From Myroides phaeus (lineage in GTDB: Bacteria; Bacteroidota; Bacteroidia; Flavobacteriales; Flavobacteriaceae): DNA of 64,000 nt. Positions 1 through 9,163 of this stretch are shown here, one piece after another. Each line of letters begins with the position of its first letter. The first letter of the stretch is position 1. A program made the position numbers and the translations under genes. The DNA is taken from assembly GCF_009799805.1 (NCBI RefSeq), contig NZ_CP047050.1, positions 758,001-822,000 on the forward strand, given 5' to 3'. Under the pieces are notes generated by a model. That model did no database searches, was not told where the DNA came from, and saw only the letters and a list, made by a program, of their open reading frames with translations.

Positions 1-521
1 CTATGACTATTCCATTGTGGATTTTAGGAGGTCTATCTGTAATTGGTGGTGTAATTAGTTTACCAGGAAATAGCTGGTTAAACGAATACTTAAAACCAGT
101 TATTGTAAACACGGCTACTAAACATCCTCATGCTTTAGGAACAACTGAATACATTTTAATGGCTGTTGCTACTATTGGATTCTTAATCGGTTTAGGAATT
201 GCATATAGCAAATACATTAAAAACAATGAAGTTCCTCAAGAAGACGAAGAGATTGTTGGATTCCACAAAGTTCTTTACAACAAATATTACATTGATGAAA
301 TCTATCAAAAACTATTTGTAAAGCCTATTTATGTACTTGCTACTTTCTTTAGAGATGTAGTAGAAGTAGCTTTATCTGGAACTATTTTTGGATTAGGAAA
401 AATAGCAGATGGTTTATCGTTACAAGGTAAAAAAGCACAAAATGGTAACATTGGATTGTACTTATTTGCTTTCGTATTCGGAATCTGTTTGATTTTATAT
501 TATTTATTCATTGCAAGATAA
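1..521 (+). CDS. nuoL: NADH-quinone oxidoreductase subunit L, C-terminal part (5' cut by window edge)
   Basis: Subunit L is one of the three antiporter-like, proton-pumping membrane subunits of respiratory complex I. Only the last 172 or so residues are here, and the reading frame is open to the left edge, so the gene starts outside the window. The fragment has hydrophobic segments near residues 1-20, 48-68 and 150-170, and between them the amphipathic stretch beginning GFHKVLYNKYYIDEIYQ that is typical of the long lateral helix and last transmembrane helix of NuoL. It is followed after 9 bp by nuoM and then nuoN on the same strand, the standard end of a nuo operon. The methionine at position 3 is internal, not the real start. 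Confidence 0.93.
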   Translation, partial: MTIPLWILGGLSVIGGVISLPGNSWLNEYLKPVIVNTATKHPHALGTTEYILMAVATIGFLIGLGIAYSKYIKNNEVPQEDEEIVGFHKVLYNKYYIDEIYQKLFVKPIYVLATFFRDVVEVALSGTIFGLGKIADGLSLQGKKAQNGNIGLYLFAFVFGICLILYYLFIAR

Positions 522-530
522 CTTAGAGAG

Positions 531-1964
531 ATGAACGTAACTATATTATTATTAACGTTATTAGTTGGTGCCTTTGCAACCTATTTATCAGGAAAACAGG
601 CCGCTGCTAAAGTAGCTTTGTTATTTGGACTTGTTGCTTTTGTAGAAACTTTAGTCTTAATCTGTTTACATAATTCTGGTACAGACACAGGATTTGTAAC
701 GCAATGGATGGTAAACCCAAACATTCATTTAGCATTCCGTGCAGATGGATTAGGATTAGCTTTAGTATTACTTACTACAGCACTAACACCATTGATCATC
801 TTAACATCTTTTGGTGATCATATTGAAAAATCAAATGCTTTTTATGCATTAGTAATGTTTATGTCATTTGCAATGACAGGAACATTCTTAGCATCAGATG
901 GTTTCTTATATTATATCTTCTGGGAATTAGCATTATTACCTATTTACTTCATTGCTTTACTTTGGGGTAATGACACATTTGAAGCTCGTAAAAAAGCAAT
1001 TTTAAAATTCTTTATTTACACATTTGCAGGTTCATTGTTTATGCTTGTAGGTTTTATTTACTTATACCAAAAAGCTGGAAGTTTTATGCTTTTAGACTTG
1101 TATAATGTAAACTTAACAGCTAAAGAACAATACTGGATATTCTTGGCTTTCTTCTTAGCTTACGCTATTAAAATTCCTGTTTTTCCTTTCCATACTTGGC
1201 AGGCTTCAACTTACGAAAAAGCACCAACAGTTGGTACTATGTTACTTGCTGGTATAATGCTTAAAATGGGATTATACTCAATAATTCGTTGGCAATTGCC
1301 TATTACTTCAACTGCAGCAAAAGACTTAATGCCTACAATTTTAGTATTATGTCTTATCGGAGTAGTTTATGGATCAATAGTAGCTTTGAAACAATCAAAC
1401 ATCAAAAGATTCTTTGCTTACTCTTCATTGGCTCACGTTGGACTAATTGCAGCAGGTTCTTATTCATTAACACTTGATGGTTTAAGAGGATCTGTTCTAC
1501 AAATGATTGCTCACGGTTTCGTAATCGTTGGATTATTCTATGTAGCTGATATCATTTACAAACGTTATGAAACAAGAATGATTGGTGAGATGGGTGGTAT
1601 CCGTCAACAAGCACCTAAATTTGCTTCATTCTTTATGATTTTAATGTTTGCTTCAATTGGTTTACCAGGTACATTCAGTTTCATTGGAGAATTCAGCTTA
1701 CTTTATGGTTTATCTCAAGTAAACTTATGGTATGCAATTATAGGGGGAACAACAATTATTTTAGGAGCTTTTTACATGTTGAGAATGTTCCAAAAATCTA
1801 TGTTAGGTGAAACTAATGCTAAAACATTCTTAGACGTAACTACAAAAGAGTCTATTGTTCTTGGTGTTTTAGTAATAGCGATAATTTTCTTTGGTATTTA
1901 TCCAAAACCATTATCAGATTTAATCACACCAAGTTTGGTTGAAATAATATCATATATTAAGTAA
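531..1964 (+). CDS. nuoM: NADH-quinone oxidoreductase subunit M
   Basis: This is a proton-pumping membrane subunit of complex I, 477 residues and close to the usual family length. It is almost entirely transmembrane helix, with about 14 segments. The glutamate in WELALLPIYF (Glu132) and the lysine in AYAIKIPVFPFHTW (Lys214) match the paired charged residues required for proton translocation in the Mrp-antiporter-like family. It lies 9 bp after nuoL and 45 bp before nuoN, so the three are very probably co-transcribed. No internal promoter is evident. Nothing appears damaged or unusual in the protein. Confidence 0.96.
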   Translation: MNVTILLLTLLVGAFATYLSGKQAAAKVALLFGLVAFVETLVLICLHNSGTDTGFVTQWMVNPNIHLAFRADGLGLALVLLTTALTPLIILTSFGDHIEKSNAFYALVMFMSFAMTGTFLASDGFLYYIFWELALLPIYFIALLWGNDTFEARKKAILKFFIYTFAGSLFMLVGFIYLYQKAGSFMLLDLYNVNLTAKEQYWIFLAFFLAYAIKIPVFPFHTWQASTYEKAPTVGTMLLAGIMLKMGLYSIIRWQLPITSTAAKDLMPTILVLCLIGVVYGSIVALKQSNIKRFFAYSSLAHVGLIAAGSYSLTLDGLRGSVLQMIAHGFVIVGLFYVADIIYKRYETRMIGEMGGIRQQAPKFASFFMILMFASIGLPGTFSFIGEFSLLYGLSQVNLWYAIIGGTTIILGAFYMLRMFQKSMLGETNAKTFLDVTTKESIVLGVLVIAIIFFGIYPKPLSDLITPSLVEIISYIK

Positions 1965-2009
1965 TAAGAAGTCAGTTTAACTGATGTATATAATTCCAAA
2001 ATATAACAA

Positions 2010-3383
2010 ATGAACACATTAATAGCAATTGGAGTATTAGCGGTCTTAGTACTTGTAGCAGAGATAATCAATTTGCGTAAAATTGTCATTCCTATGACGA
2101 TTGTTGGTTTATTGGGAATCTTAGTTTACACACTATGTAACATAGATGTGGTTGAAGCATATTATAATAATATGTTTGTTTCTACTAAATTCTCTACCGC
2201 ATTTTCATCTTTATTTATCGCCCTAACTGTATTTTTAGTTGGGATGAGTAAAGACTTTTATAAAAAACAATATTCAAAAATAGCAGACTATATATCTCTG
2301 AAACTTTTCTTATTAATGGGAGCCATTTGTATGGTAAGTTTTGGAAATATGGCAATGTTTTTCTTAGGATTAGAAATTCTTTCTATCACTCTTTACATCT
2401 TGTGTGGAACAGAGATTAAAAACATTAAAAGTAATGAAGCTGCAATGAAGTACTTCCTTTTAGGTTCATTCGCTTCAGGTGTTGTGTTATTTGGTATCGC
2501 TTTAGTTTATGGAGCAACAGGTTCTTTTGACCTTGTACAAATAACAAAAATAGCATCAACGAGCGCATTACCTATTTGGTATCCATTAGGAGTAATAATG
2601 ATTATCATTGGTATGTTGTTTAAAGTAGCTGCTGTTCCTTTCCACTTCTGGGCACCAGACGTATATCAAGGAGCACCAAGTTTAACAACTGCAATGATGA
2701 GTACTTTAGTTAAAGTAGCTGCTGTAGCAACTTTATACAAATTAAGCTTAGCATTATTTAGTCATATGCCTGATTACTTTACTGGAGTAATTGTAGTAAT
2801 TGCAATCTTAACTATGACAGTTGGAAATATCATGGCAATCAGACAAGACAATATGAAGCGTCTTTTAGCATACTCTGGTATATCTCATGCTGGATTTATG
2901 ATGATGGCTCTAACGGCTCTTGGATCGGCTACATCTAACTTATTCTACTATGCATCAGCTTATGCTATTGCAGGTATCGCAGCGTTCTCTGTTTTAATCA
3001 TTGTGACTAAAAATAAAGACAACGAGTTAATTTCTAACTTTTATGGATTAGGAAGAAGAAACCCTCTTTTAGCGGTAGTATTATCTATTGGTTTATTATC
3101 AATGGGAGGTATTCCAATCTTTGCAGGTTTCTTTGGTAAATTCTTCTTGTTCTCTCAAGCAATTTCTAATGGTTACATTGCATTAGTAATCTTCGGGGTA
3201 ATCAACTCTTTTATCAGTATTTATTATTACTTAAAAGTGATTATAGCAATGTTCTCTAACTATGAAGAAAACACAGACGAATTAGAAGTTCCTCTTTCTT
3301 ACAAAGTAATTGGAGTAACAGCTGTTGCAATTAATATTATCATTGGATTATGTCCTTCTTTATTACTTAATTTATTTAATTAA
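2010..3383 (+). CDS. nuoN: NADH-quinone oxidoreductase subunit N
   Basis: This is the third antiporter-like membrane subunit of complex I and the last gene of the nuo operon. At 457 residues it is a little shorter than many enterobacterial NuoN proteins but typical of this phylum. It shows about 13-14 hydrophobic segments, a glutamate in the helix FLGLEILSITLYIL and a lysine in GMLFKVAAVPFHFWAPDVYQGAP, the signature stretch of the family. The ATG at 2010 is preceded by an A-rich leader without a Shine-Dalgarno sequence, as is normal in Bacteroidota. A strong terminator starts 22 bp after the stop codon, which closes the operon. Confidence 0.96.
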   Translation: MNTLIAIGVLAVLVLVAEIINLRKIVIPMTIVGLLGILVYTLCNIDVVEAYYNNMFVSTKFSTAFSSLFIALTVFLVGMSKDFYKKQYSKIADYISLKLFLLMGAICMVSFGNMAMFFLGLEILSITLYILCGTEIKNIKSNEAAMKYFLLGSFASGVVLFGIALVYGATGSFDLVQITKIASTSALPIWYPLGVIMIIIGMLFKVAAVPFHFWAPDVYQGAPSLTTAMMSTLVKVAAVATLYKLSLALFSHMPDYFTGVIVVIAILTMTVGNIMAIRQDNMKRLLAYSGISHAGFMMMALTALGSATSNLFYYASAYAIAGIAAFSVLIIVTKNKDNELISNFYGLGRRNPLLAVVLSIGLLSMGGIPIFAGFFGKFFLFSQAISNGYIALVIFGVINSFISIYYYLKVIIAMFSNYEENTDELEVPLSYKVIGVTAVAINIIIGLCPSLLLNLFN

Positions 3384-3404
3384 GAAGCACTCCAAATCTT
3401 ATAT

Positions 3405-3439
3405 AAAAGCTCTACTTAGTTTTAAGTAGAGCTTTTTTT
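3405..3439 (+). terminator. Intrinsic terminator of the nuo operon
   Basis: A perfect 14-bp stem (3405-3418 with 3423-3436) closes on a 4-nt loop and runs into a T tract. It sits just downstream of nuoN, with no other plus-strand gene before it. Confidence 0.9.
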
Positions 3440-3589
3440 ATGCAGTATTATTTCTTCTACATTACAAACAAATTAAGAAACTAATGTTTACAAAACCTTA
3501 AACATTACTACGCCTTACAAAAGAAATGTAAAGATTTTTGTATCTTAGTCTATATGGGGAGAATATTCCTCCCCTTAAAAAATTAGACT

Positions 3590-4528
3590 ATGACAGATAT
3601 CAGTGCAAAACCTTCAGTTGTTTGTTTTGGAGAAGTACTTTGGGACATCTTCCCTACCTATAAAAGAATCGGAGGAGCTCCTCTAAATGTAGCTTTTCAT
3701 TTACATAAATTCAATATTGATTCACACATCATTACAAAGATTGGTCAAGACGAATTAGGAAGTAAAATTCTTGACAGAATTACAACTGATGGAATACCAA
3801 CTGCTACTGTACAAGTCGATCCGAATCATCAAACAGGAACTGTCTTTGCAACATTTGACGACAACAATGATGCGTCTTACGAGTTCTTAGATAAAAGTGC
3901 TTGGGATTATATAGACTTCAAACAAAGTGACTACGATTTAGTAGCAAAATCAGATGCTTTTGTTTTTGGAACTTTAGCAAGTAGAAAAGAGCATACAAGA
4001 AACACACTTCATCAATTATTAGAAGCGGCAAAATACAAAGTCTATGATGTCAATTTTAGACCTCCTCATTATGATTTGGATTTTGTAACAGAACTAATGA
4101 AAAAATCCGACTTGTTAAAGATGAATAAGGCTGAATTAAAAGAGATCCTTGAATACATTGGTAAAGTATACACAACAGAAGAAGATGCTGTTAAACATAT
4201 CCAGGATTACTTTAAATGCAATGAAATTATAGTTTCTAAAGGGAGTAAAGGAGGCATCTACCAAAGCAATGATGTTTTTTATCGCTTTCCAGCAGTTGAA
4301 ATTGTAATCAAAGATACTGTAGGTAGTGGTGATTCTTTCTTAGCAGGTTTTTTAGCAGAAAAAATTAAGCAAAGTAATGACCTTGAAGTTATTAAAAAAG
4401 CATCTTGCTTAGGAGCATACATAACCTCTCACGCAGGGGCTTGTCCTCCATATAAATTAGATGATTTTCACCTTTTCTATGAAGAGAACACATTTCACGA
4501 TCAAGATATAATACAAGTAAAGCTTTAA
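3590..4528 (+). CDS. PfkB-family carbohydrate kinase, fructokinase-like
   Basis: This is a cytoplasmic ATP-dependent sugar kinase of the ribokinase/PfkB superfamily, 312 residues. The N-terminal signature GGAPLNVAFHLHKF lies at about residues 28-41. The C-terminal signature DTVGSGDSFLAGFL starts at residue 242, with the anion-hole GSG at 245-247 and the catalytic base Asp248. The sequence around GEVLWDIFP and VNFRPPHYD resembles bacterial fructokinases, but the substrate cannot be proved from sequence alone. It stands as a single gene between the nuo terminator and the trp promoter. A weak -7-like box, TATCTTAG at 3541-3548, is the only promoter candidate. No sugar transporter or glycosidase gene lies beside it to hint at the substrate. 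Confidence 0.85.
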   Translation: MTDISAKPSVVCFGEVLWDIFPTYKRIGGAPLNVAFHLHKFNIDSHIITKIGQDELGSKILDRITTDGIPTATVQVDPNHQTGTVFATFDDNNDASYEFLDKSAWDYIDFKQSDYDLVAKSDAFVFGTLASRKEHTRNTLHQLLEAAKYKVYDVNFRPPHYDLDFVTELMKKSDLLKMNKAELKEILEYIGKVYTTEEDAVKHIQDYFKCNEIIVSKGSKGGIYQSNDVFYRFPAVEIVIKDTVGSGDSFLAGFLAEKIKQSNDLEVIKKASCLGAYITSHAGACPPYKLDDFHLFYEENTFHDQDIIQVKL

Positions 4529-4568
4529 AGATTAATCGATTAATGTCATAAAAAAATTAATATTAATA

Positions 4569-4598
4569 TTTGTTATTTAATTTTTTTTTATACTTTAG
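4569..4598 (+). promoter_or_regulatory. Probable promoter of the trp operon
   Basis: TTTG at 4569-4572 and TACTTTAG at 4591-4598 are separated by 18 bp. This matches the Bacteroidota -33/-7 pattern TTTG...TAnnTTTG with one mismatch. Transcription would start near 4604, just upstream of the leader peptide ATG at 4618. Confidence 0.65.
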
Positions 4599-4617
4599 CA
4601 TCAACATTCAAAAGAAA

Positions 4618-4704
4618 ATGAATACACAATTCTTAAATACTAATTGGTGGTGGCTTACTCAATCCGACAAAGGGTTTAGTTGGCTATGCTGTGTATTTAA
4701 GTAA
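4618..4704 (+). CDS. trpL: trp operon leader peptide (attenuation)
   Basis: This 28-residue open reading frame begins about 14 nt after the predicted transcription start and ends in TAA. Codons 10, 11 and 12 are all TGG (4645-4653) and codon 22 is a fourth TGG (4681-4683), so 4 of 28 residues are tryptophan, an extreme enrichment for this rare amino acid. It lies directly upstream of a terminator hairpin and of trpE. The arrangement is that of a classical leader peptide, whose translation measures the supply of charged tRNA-Trp. The peptide itself is not expected to have another function. A chance ORF is very unlikely given the Trp run, the position and the matching RNA pairings. Confidence 0.88.
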   Translation: MNTQFLNTNWWWLTQSDKGFSWLCCVFK

Positions 4705-4777
4705 TCTACTCTAAAATAAGTATATTATTCTTATATATATAAAAGGCTCACTGTTAACCCAGTGGGCCTTTTTTTTT
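4654..4777 (+). promoter_or_regulatory. trp attenuator: protector, antiterminator and terminator segments
   Basis: Segment 1 (4654-4665) directly follows the three Trp codons and pairs with segment 2 (4672-4683) in 10 of 12 positions across the 6-nt loop GACAAA. Segment 2 can instead pair with segment 3 (4748-4760): GGGTT at 4672-4676 with AACCC at 4756-4760, plus 4678-4680 with 4750-4752 and 4682-4683 with 4748-4749. That second pairing uses up the 5' arm of the terminator. A ribosome stalled on the Trp codons would cover segment 1, free segment 2 and allow read-through. The pairings were found by hand and no folding energies were computed. Confidence 0.75.
4742..4777 (+). terminator. Leader terminator hairpin of the trp attenuator
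   Basis: A 12-bp stem (4742-4753 with 4760-4771, one G-U pair) has a 6-nt loop and is followed by a run of T. It lies between the leader peptide stop (4704) and the trpE start (4805), so it can only act as a conditional terminator ahead of the operon. Confidence 0.88.
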
Positions 4778-4804
4778 GCTTTTTTATAACTCAACTTTTA
4801 TCGT

Positions 4805-6190
4805 ATGAATATCACAACTCATTATCAGAAACTACTGGGAGATACCTATACCCCTGTAGAACTTTATCTAAAATTAAGAGACAAATTTCCTAATAGCCTT
4901 CTATTAGAAAGCTCTGACTATAACAGTAAAGAAAACAGCTATTCTTATATCTGTTTAACTCCCATTGCGTCTATTTGTGTAGAAAAGCAATTCACACATA
5001 TTAACCTAATTGACGTTAGTAAACAATATCCTACTAATTCAATTGATGTGATTCAAGAATTAAACGCTTTTACACAATCTATCAACCTTAAAAAACCTAC
5101 TGAACTAAACTTTATCAACAACGGTCTATTCGGTTATACTTCATACAACAGTATTCCTTTATTACAAGAAATAACAATTGATTCTAACGATTTTGAATTG
5201 CCTTTAATGCAATATGCTTTCTATAAAAATCTAATTGTATTCAATCACTTCAAAAATGAATTATACCTCATCGATCACACTATTGAAGAGGAAGAAAACA
5301 ACATAGAACAACTTAAAAGTCTTATAAACAACAACGCTATTTCCTCTTTCCCTTTCCAAACAAAAGGAGAAGAAAAAACAATGCTCTCAAACGATGAGTT
5401 TCTATCTACAATCAAAAAAGGAAAAGAACATTGTCAAAATGGTGATGTATTTCAATTAGTCTTATCGCGTAAGTTTAACCAAGAATTTCAAGGAGATGAG
5501 TTCAATGTGTATAGAACACTTCGATCAATCAACCCCTCTCCTTACCTATTTTTCTTTGACTATGGTGATTTCAAAATATTTGGTTCTTCTCCTGAAGCAC
5601 AACTTGTCATCAAAGAAAACAAAGCTTACATACATCCAATTGCAGGTACATTTCAACGAAGTGCCGATCCTTTAGATGATAAACATATTGCTGAACAATT
5701 ATTAAATGACCCTAAAGAATCTGCAGAACACGTAATGCTTGTAGACCTTGCGAGAAATGACCTCAGCAAAAACAGTGAGATTGTCCAAGTAGAAAAATTC
5801 AAACAAGTAGAATATTACTCTCACGTAATTCACCTTGTCTCAAAAGTCAGTGGAACTCTTGCTAACAATGCTAATCCTATACAAATCTTTGCAGATACAT
5901 TCCCTGCAGGCACACTATCAGGAGCACCTAAACACAAGGCAATGCAACTAATCAATCAATACGAACCTGAAAGTAGAGGTTTCTATGGAGGAGCTGTCGG
6001 AATTATTGGATTAGATGGAACGCTAAACCAAGCTATTTTCATTCGCTCTGTATTAAGTCACAATAATCACCTTACCTACCAAGCAGGCTGTGGCATAGTC
6101 ATACAATCGAATGAAAACTTAGAACTACAAGAAATAGACAATAAACTTAGAGCAGTTAGGTCTGCTATCCAACAAGCAGAAAACATATAA
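4805..6190 (+). CDS. trpE: Anthranilate synthase component I
   Basis: TrpE converts chorismate to anthranilate using ammonia supplied by TrpG, the first committed step of tryptophan synthesis. The protein has 461 residues, within the family range. The N-terminal stretch LLLES at residues 32-36 corresponds to the tryptophan-binding LLES motif, so feedback inhibition by tryptophan is expected. The C-terminal chorismate-binding domain carries PIAGTFQRSADPLDD, ARNDLS and PAGTLSGAPK. It is the first gene of trpEGDCFBA, 28 bp after the leader terminator T-run and 2 bp before trpG. Expression therefore depends on read-through of the attenuator described above. Confidence 0.97.
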   Translation: MNITTHYQKLLGDTYTPVELYLKLRDKFPNSLLLESSDYNSKENSYSYICLTPIASICVEKQFTHINLIDVSKQYPTNSIDVIQELNAFTQSINLKKPTELNFINNGLFGYTSYNSIPLLQEITIDSNDFELPLMQYAFYKNLIVFNHFKNELYLIDHTIEEEENNIEQLKSLINNNAISSFPFQTKGEEKTMLSNDEFLSTIKKGKEHCQNGDVFQLVLSRKFNQEFQGDEFNVYRTLRSINPSPYLFFFDYGDFKIFGSSPEAQLVIKENKAYIHPIAGTFQRSADPLDDKHIAEQLLNDPKESAEHVMLVDLARNDLSKNSEIVQVEKFKQVEYYSHVIHLVSKVSGTLANNANPIQIFADTFPAGTLSGAPKHKAMQLINQYEPESRGFYGGAVGIIGLDGTLNQAIFIRSVLSHNNHLTYQAGCGIVIQSNENLELQEIDNKLRAVRSAIQQAENI

Positions 6191-6192
6191 TT

Positions 6193-6756
6193 ATGAAAAT
6201 AATAGTTATTGACAATTACGACTCCTTTGTTTATAACATCGTATATGCCCTAAAAGAATTAGGTGCACAACAAGTAGATGTTATTAAAAACGACAAAGTT
6301 AACCTTCAAGAACTTGCTAAATATGATAAAATAGTTATCTCTCCCGGTCCGGGAATACCTATTGATGCTGGTCAAGTAATGAATATTCTAAAAGAATACA
6401 GTACTTCCAAAAGCATATTTGGAGTCTGTTTAGGACACCAAGCCATCGGTGAGTTCTTTAAGCACAATCTAAAACAACTAAATAACCCTTTACACGGCAT
6501 TCAAGGACAACTACAAATTACACAGGAAGATTACTTGTTAAAAGATATCCCCAACCATACCAAAATAGGTCATTACCACTCTTGGGTTATTGATGAAAAC
6601 GACAACTCTGAACTTGATGTTATAGCTTATGATACAAATGGAAACATTATGGCAATCAAGCATAAGCATTACGATATAAGAGGTGTACAGTTTCACCCTG
6701 AGTCAATCCTAACGGAAAACGGACTACAACTATTAGCTAATTGGATAAAAAATTAA
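6193..6756 (+). CDS. trpG: Anthranilate synthase component II (glutamine amidotransferase)
   Basis: TrpG hydrolyses glutamine and passes ammonia to TrpE. This 187-residue class I amidotransferase is a stand-alone subunit, not fused to TrpE or TrpD as in some other bacteria. The nucleophile is Cys79 in FGVCLGHQAIGE, and the triad is completed by His168 and Glu170 in VQFHPESIL. The oxyanion strand SPGPG lies at residues 50-54. It begins 2 bp after the trpE stop codon and ends 3 bp before trpD, so translational coupling is likely. Confusion with PabA is possible in general, but the operon position makes TrpG by far the better call. Confidence 0.95.
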   Translation: MKIIVIDNYDSFVYNIVYALKELGAQQVDVIKNDKVNLQELAKYDKIVISPGPGIPIDAGQVMNILKEYSTSKSIFGVCLGHQAIGEFFKHNLKQLNNPLHGIQGQLQITQEDYLLKDIPNHTKIGHYHSWVIDENDNSELDVIAYDTNGNIMAIKHKHYDIRGVQFHPESILTENGLQLLANWIKN

Positions 6757-6759
6757 ACT

Positions 6760-7749
6760 ATGAAAGAGTTACTTAACAAACTTATACAACATAAAACCCT
6801 GACCACAGATGAGGCTAAACAAGTATTACTTGATATGGCAACAGGAGCATATAGCGAACCTCAACTATCTGCTATTCTAACAACCTACTTAATGCGCTCT
6901 ATTACTTTAGAAGAACTTACGGGGTTTAGAGAAGCAATGCTACAATTAGCAACTAAGGTAAACTTATCTCAATTCAATCCCATGGATGTTTGTGGTACGG
7001 GAGGTGATGGAAAAAACACATTCAATATATCTACCCTAACTTCTTTTGTACTTGCAGGAAACAATATTCCTGTTGCTAAACACGGAAATTATGGCGTATC
7101 CTCTGTTTCTGGTTCTTCAAGTGTTCTTGAAAACTTAGGTATTCACTTTAGAAAAACAGAAGCAGAATTGCAAAACCAATTAGCAGAAGCTAACATTTGC
7201 TTTATTCACGCTCCCTTGTTTCACCCAGCAATGAAGAGAATTGCTCCTGTGAGAAAATCACTTGGTGTAAAAACCTTTTTCAATATGCTTGGTCCTCTTA
7301 CAAATCCGGCAGAACCCAAAGTGCAAATGGTTGGTTTATTCAATCTTGAACTATTGCGTATGTATCAATATTTCTTTCAAAAATCTGACACCCAATATTG
7401 CATTATCCACGCTTTAGATGGATATGATGAATGTACACTTACAGACAAATGTAAAATCGTAACAAATACTAAAGAGCAAATAATAGACGCTTCATATTTC
7501 AATCAACCTAAAGTCAGTCAAACGGATATCATTGGTGGTAATACCGTAGAAGAATCTGCTTATATCTTTTGGCAAATCCTAAAAGGAAAAGGTACAGAGG
7601 CACAAAATAGCGTTGTCCTTGCTAATAGTGCTTTAGCAATTAAAACCTATCATCCATCACTAACTATTGAAGAGGCATATAACCAAGCTGAAGAGTCCCT
7701 TTTAGGAGGTAATGCAAAAAAGAAATTTGAAATACTGCGAAACTTATGA
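6760..7749 (+). CDS. trpD: Anthranilate phosphoribosyltransferase
   Basis: TrpD transfers the phosphoribosyl group of PRPP to anthranilate. The protein has 329 residues, typical of the family. The PRPP-binding loop CGTGGDGKNTFNIST is at residues 78-92, and the conserved KHGNYGVSSVSGSSSVLENLG follows at about 107-127. The first 65 residues form the usual small helical domain. It starts 3 bp after trpG and overlaps trpC by 4 bp (ATGA), a sign of translational coupling in the operon. No unusual feature is seen. Confidence 0.96.
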   Translation: MKELLNKLIQHKTLTTDEAKQVLLDMATGAYSEPQLSAILTTYLMRSITLEELTGFREAMLQLATKVNLSQFNPMDVCGTGGDGKNTFNISTLTSFVLAGNNIPVAKHGNYGVSSVSGSSSVLENLGIHFRKTEAELQNQLAEANICFIHAPLFHPAMKRIAPVRKSLGVKTFFNMLGPLTNPAEPKVQMVGLFNLELLRMYQYFFQKSDTQYCIIHALDGYDECTLTDKCKIVTNTKEQIIDASYFNQPKVSQTDIIGGNTVEESAYIFWQILKGKGTEAQNSVVLANSALAIKTYHPSLTIEEAYNQAEESLLGGNAKKKFEILRNL

Positions 7750-8534
7750 AACTGATATTAGAAAAAATAAGACGACATAAAGAACAAGAAGTTGCTTACA
7801 AGAAATTAAACCAACCTGTAGAATCCTTACGAACACAGGAACTATACAACAGACAGTGTACTTCTTTAAAACAAGCGATAATAGCATCAAAGGGCAAAGG
7901 AATTATTGCCGAATTCAAAAGACAATCGCCAAGTAAAGGAAATATACATCCAAATGCAGATGTCACAGCCATTGTCAAAGGTTATACACAAGAAGGAGCT
8001 ACTGCTTTGTCTGTTCTTTTTGACCAGCAATTTTTTGGTGCTAAAACAGATGATTTTCAGAAAGCAAGAAAGGCAACACACCTTCCTCTTTTACAAAAAG
8101 AATTTATTGTTGACGAATATCAACTTGAGGAAGCGAAAGCAATCGGAGCTGATGCCATCTTACTAATTGCAAAACTCCACCCAGTGGACAGAATCGTTCA
8201 ACTCACAGAATATGCACACAAACTTGGTTTGGAAGTACTATTAGAAACGCATACAGCAGAGGAAGTTCGTTTATACAGCCATACAAACTTTGACTTAATA
8301 GGTATAAACAATAGAAACCTAAACACCTTTGACGTTGACATTGAAAATAGCATTCTATTAGCTTCATACTTGCCTACTAATGCGGTAAAAATTGCAGAAA
8401 GTGGAATATACTCTGCTAATACCATAAAGGAGTTACAACAAGCAGGTTTTGCAGGATATCTTATAGGAGAATATTTTATGAAAGAACACAATCCGCCAGA
8501 AAGATTAAAACAATTACAAACGGAACTGCTATGA
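7746..8534 (+). CDS. trpC: Indole-3-glycerol phosphate synthase
   Basis: TrpC closes the indole ring to give indole-3-glycerol phosphate. This is a single-domain (beta/alpha)8 barrel of 262 residues, not fused to TrpF as in enterobacteria. The signature IIAEFKRQSPSKG begins at residue 53 and holds the conserved acid and lysine (Glu56, Lys58). LLETHTAEEV and INNRNLNTFDVD lie on later strands, and IAESGIYS near residue 217 is part of the phosphate-binding region. It overlaps trpD by 4 bp and trpF by 4 bp, both as ATGA. Confidence 0.96.
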   Translation: MKLILEKIRRHKEQEVAYKKLNQPVESLRTQELYNRQCTSLKQAIIASKGKGIIAEFKRQSPSKGNIHPNADVTAIVKGYTQEGATALSVLFDQQFFGAKTDDFQKARKATHLPLLQKEFIVDEYQLEEAKAIGADAILLIAKLHPVDRIVQLTEYAHKLGLEVLLETHTAEEVRLYSHTNFDLIGINNRNLNTFDVDIENSILLASYLPTNAVKIAESGIYSANTIKELQQAGFAGYLIGEYFMKEHNPPERLKQLQTELL

Positions 8535-9163
8535 AAATAAAGATTTGCGGAATGAAAACTCCTGAAAATATCCAAGAAATAGTTTCATTAAACCCTGATT
8601 TAATAGGGTTCATCTTTTATAAAAAATCAAGCAGATACATAGACGAATCTACTTTGCAAAGTAGTATTCAAAAGATACCTGCCCCGATAAAGAAAGTAGG
8701 TGTATTTGTCAATGAAAGCAATGATGTGATACAAGCTATAGCACTGCAATACGCTTTAGATATTATTCAATTACACGGAGAGGAGTCAATCGCCCAATGT
8801 CAAGCACTACACGAAAAGGGATTTAATATCATAAAAGCATTCCCCATTCAAGACAAAATAGACATAAAAATACTTGAAACATACATCCCCTATTGCTCGG
8901 CTTTTTTATTTGACACGAAAACATCACAGTATGGAGGAAGTGGACAAGCGTTTAATTGGAACATTCTGCAAAACTATACATTAGATAAACCTTTCTACCT
9001 CAGCGGAGGAATAGGGTTATCTAATATTACACAAGCATTAAAAGTTAAACACCCTGCTTTAATAGGCTTTGATTGCAATAGCCAATTAGAAGATGAAGCA
9101 GGACTAAAAAATTACAATCACACAAAACAACTTATAAATAGTATTAGAAATGAACACATTTAA
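8531..9163 (+). CDS. trpF: Phosphoribosylanthranilate isomerase
   Basis: TrpF isomerises N-(5-phosphoribosyl)anthranilate to the 1-deoxyribulose form. It is a 210-residue barrel protein of normal length. The N-terminal [11 protein letters not shown] carries the catalytic cysteine (Cys7), and the catalytic aspartate lies in [18 protein letters not shown]. The gene overlaps trpC by 4 bp at its start and trpB by 14 bp at its end, so it is tightly embedded in the operon. Confidence 0.95.
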   Translation: MKIKICGMKTPENIQEIVSLNPDLIGFIFYKKSSRYIDESTLQSSIQKIPAPIKKVGVFVNESNDVIQAIALQYALDIIQLHGEESIAQCQALHEKGFNIIKAFPIQDKIDIKILETYIPYCSAFLFDTKTSQYGGSGQAFNWNILQNYTLDKPFYLSGGIGLSNITQALKVKHPALIGFDCNSQLEDEAGLKNYNHTKQLINSIRNEHI

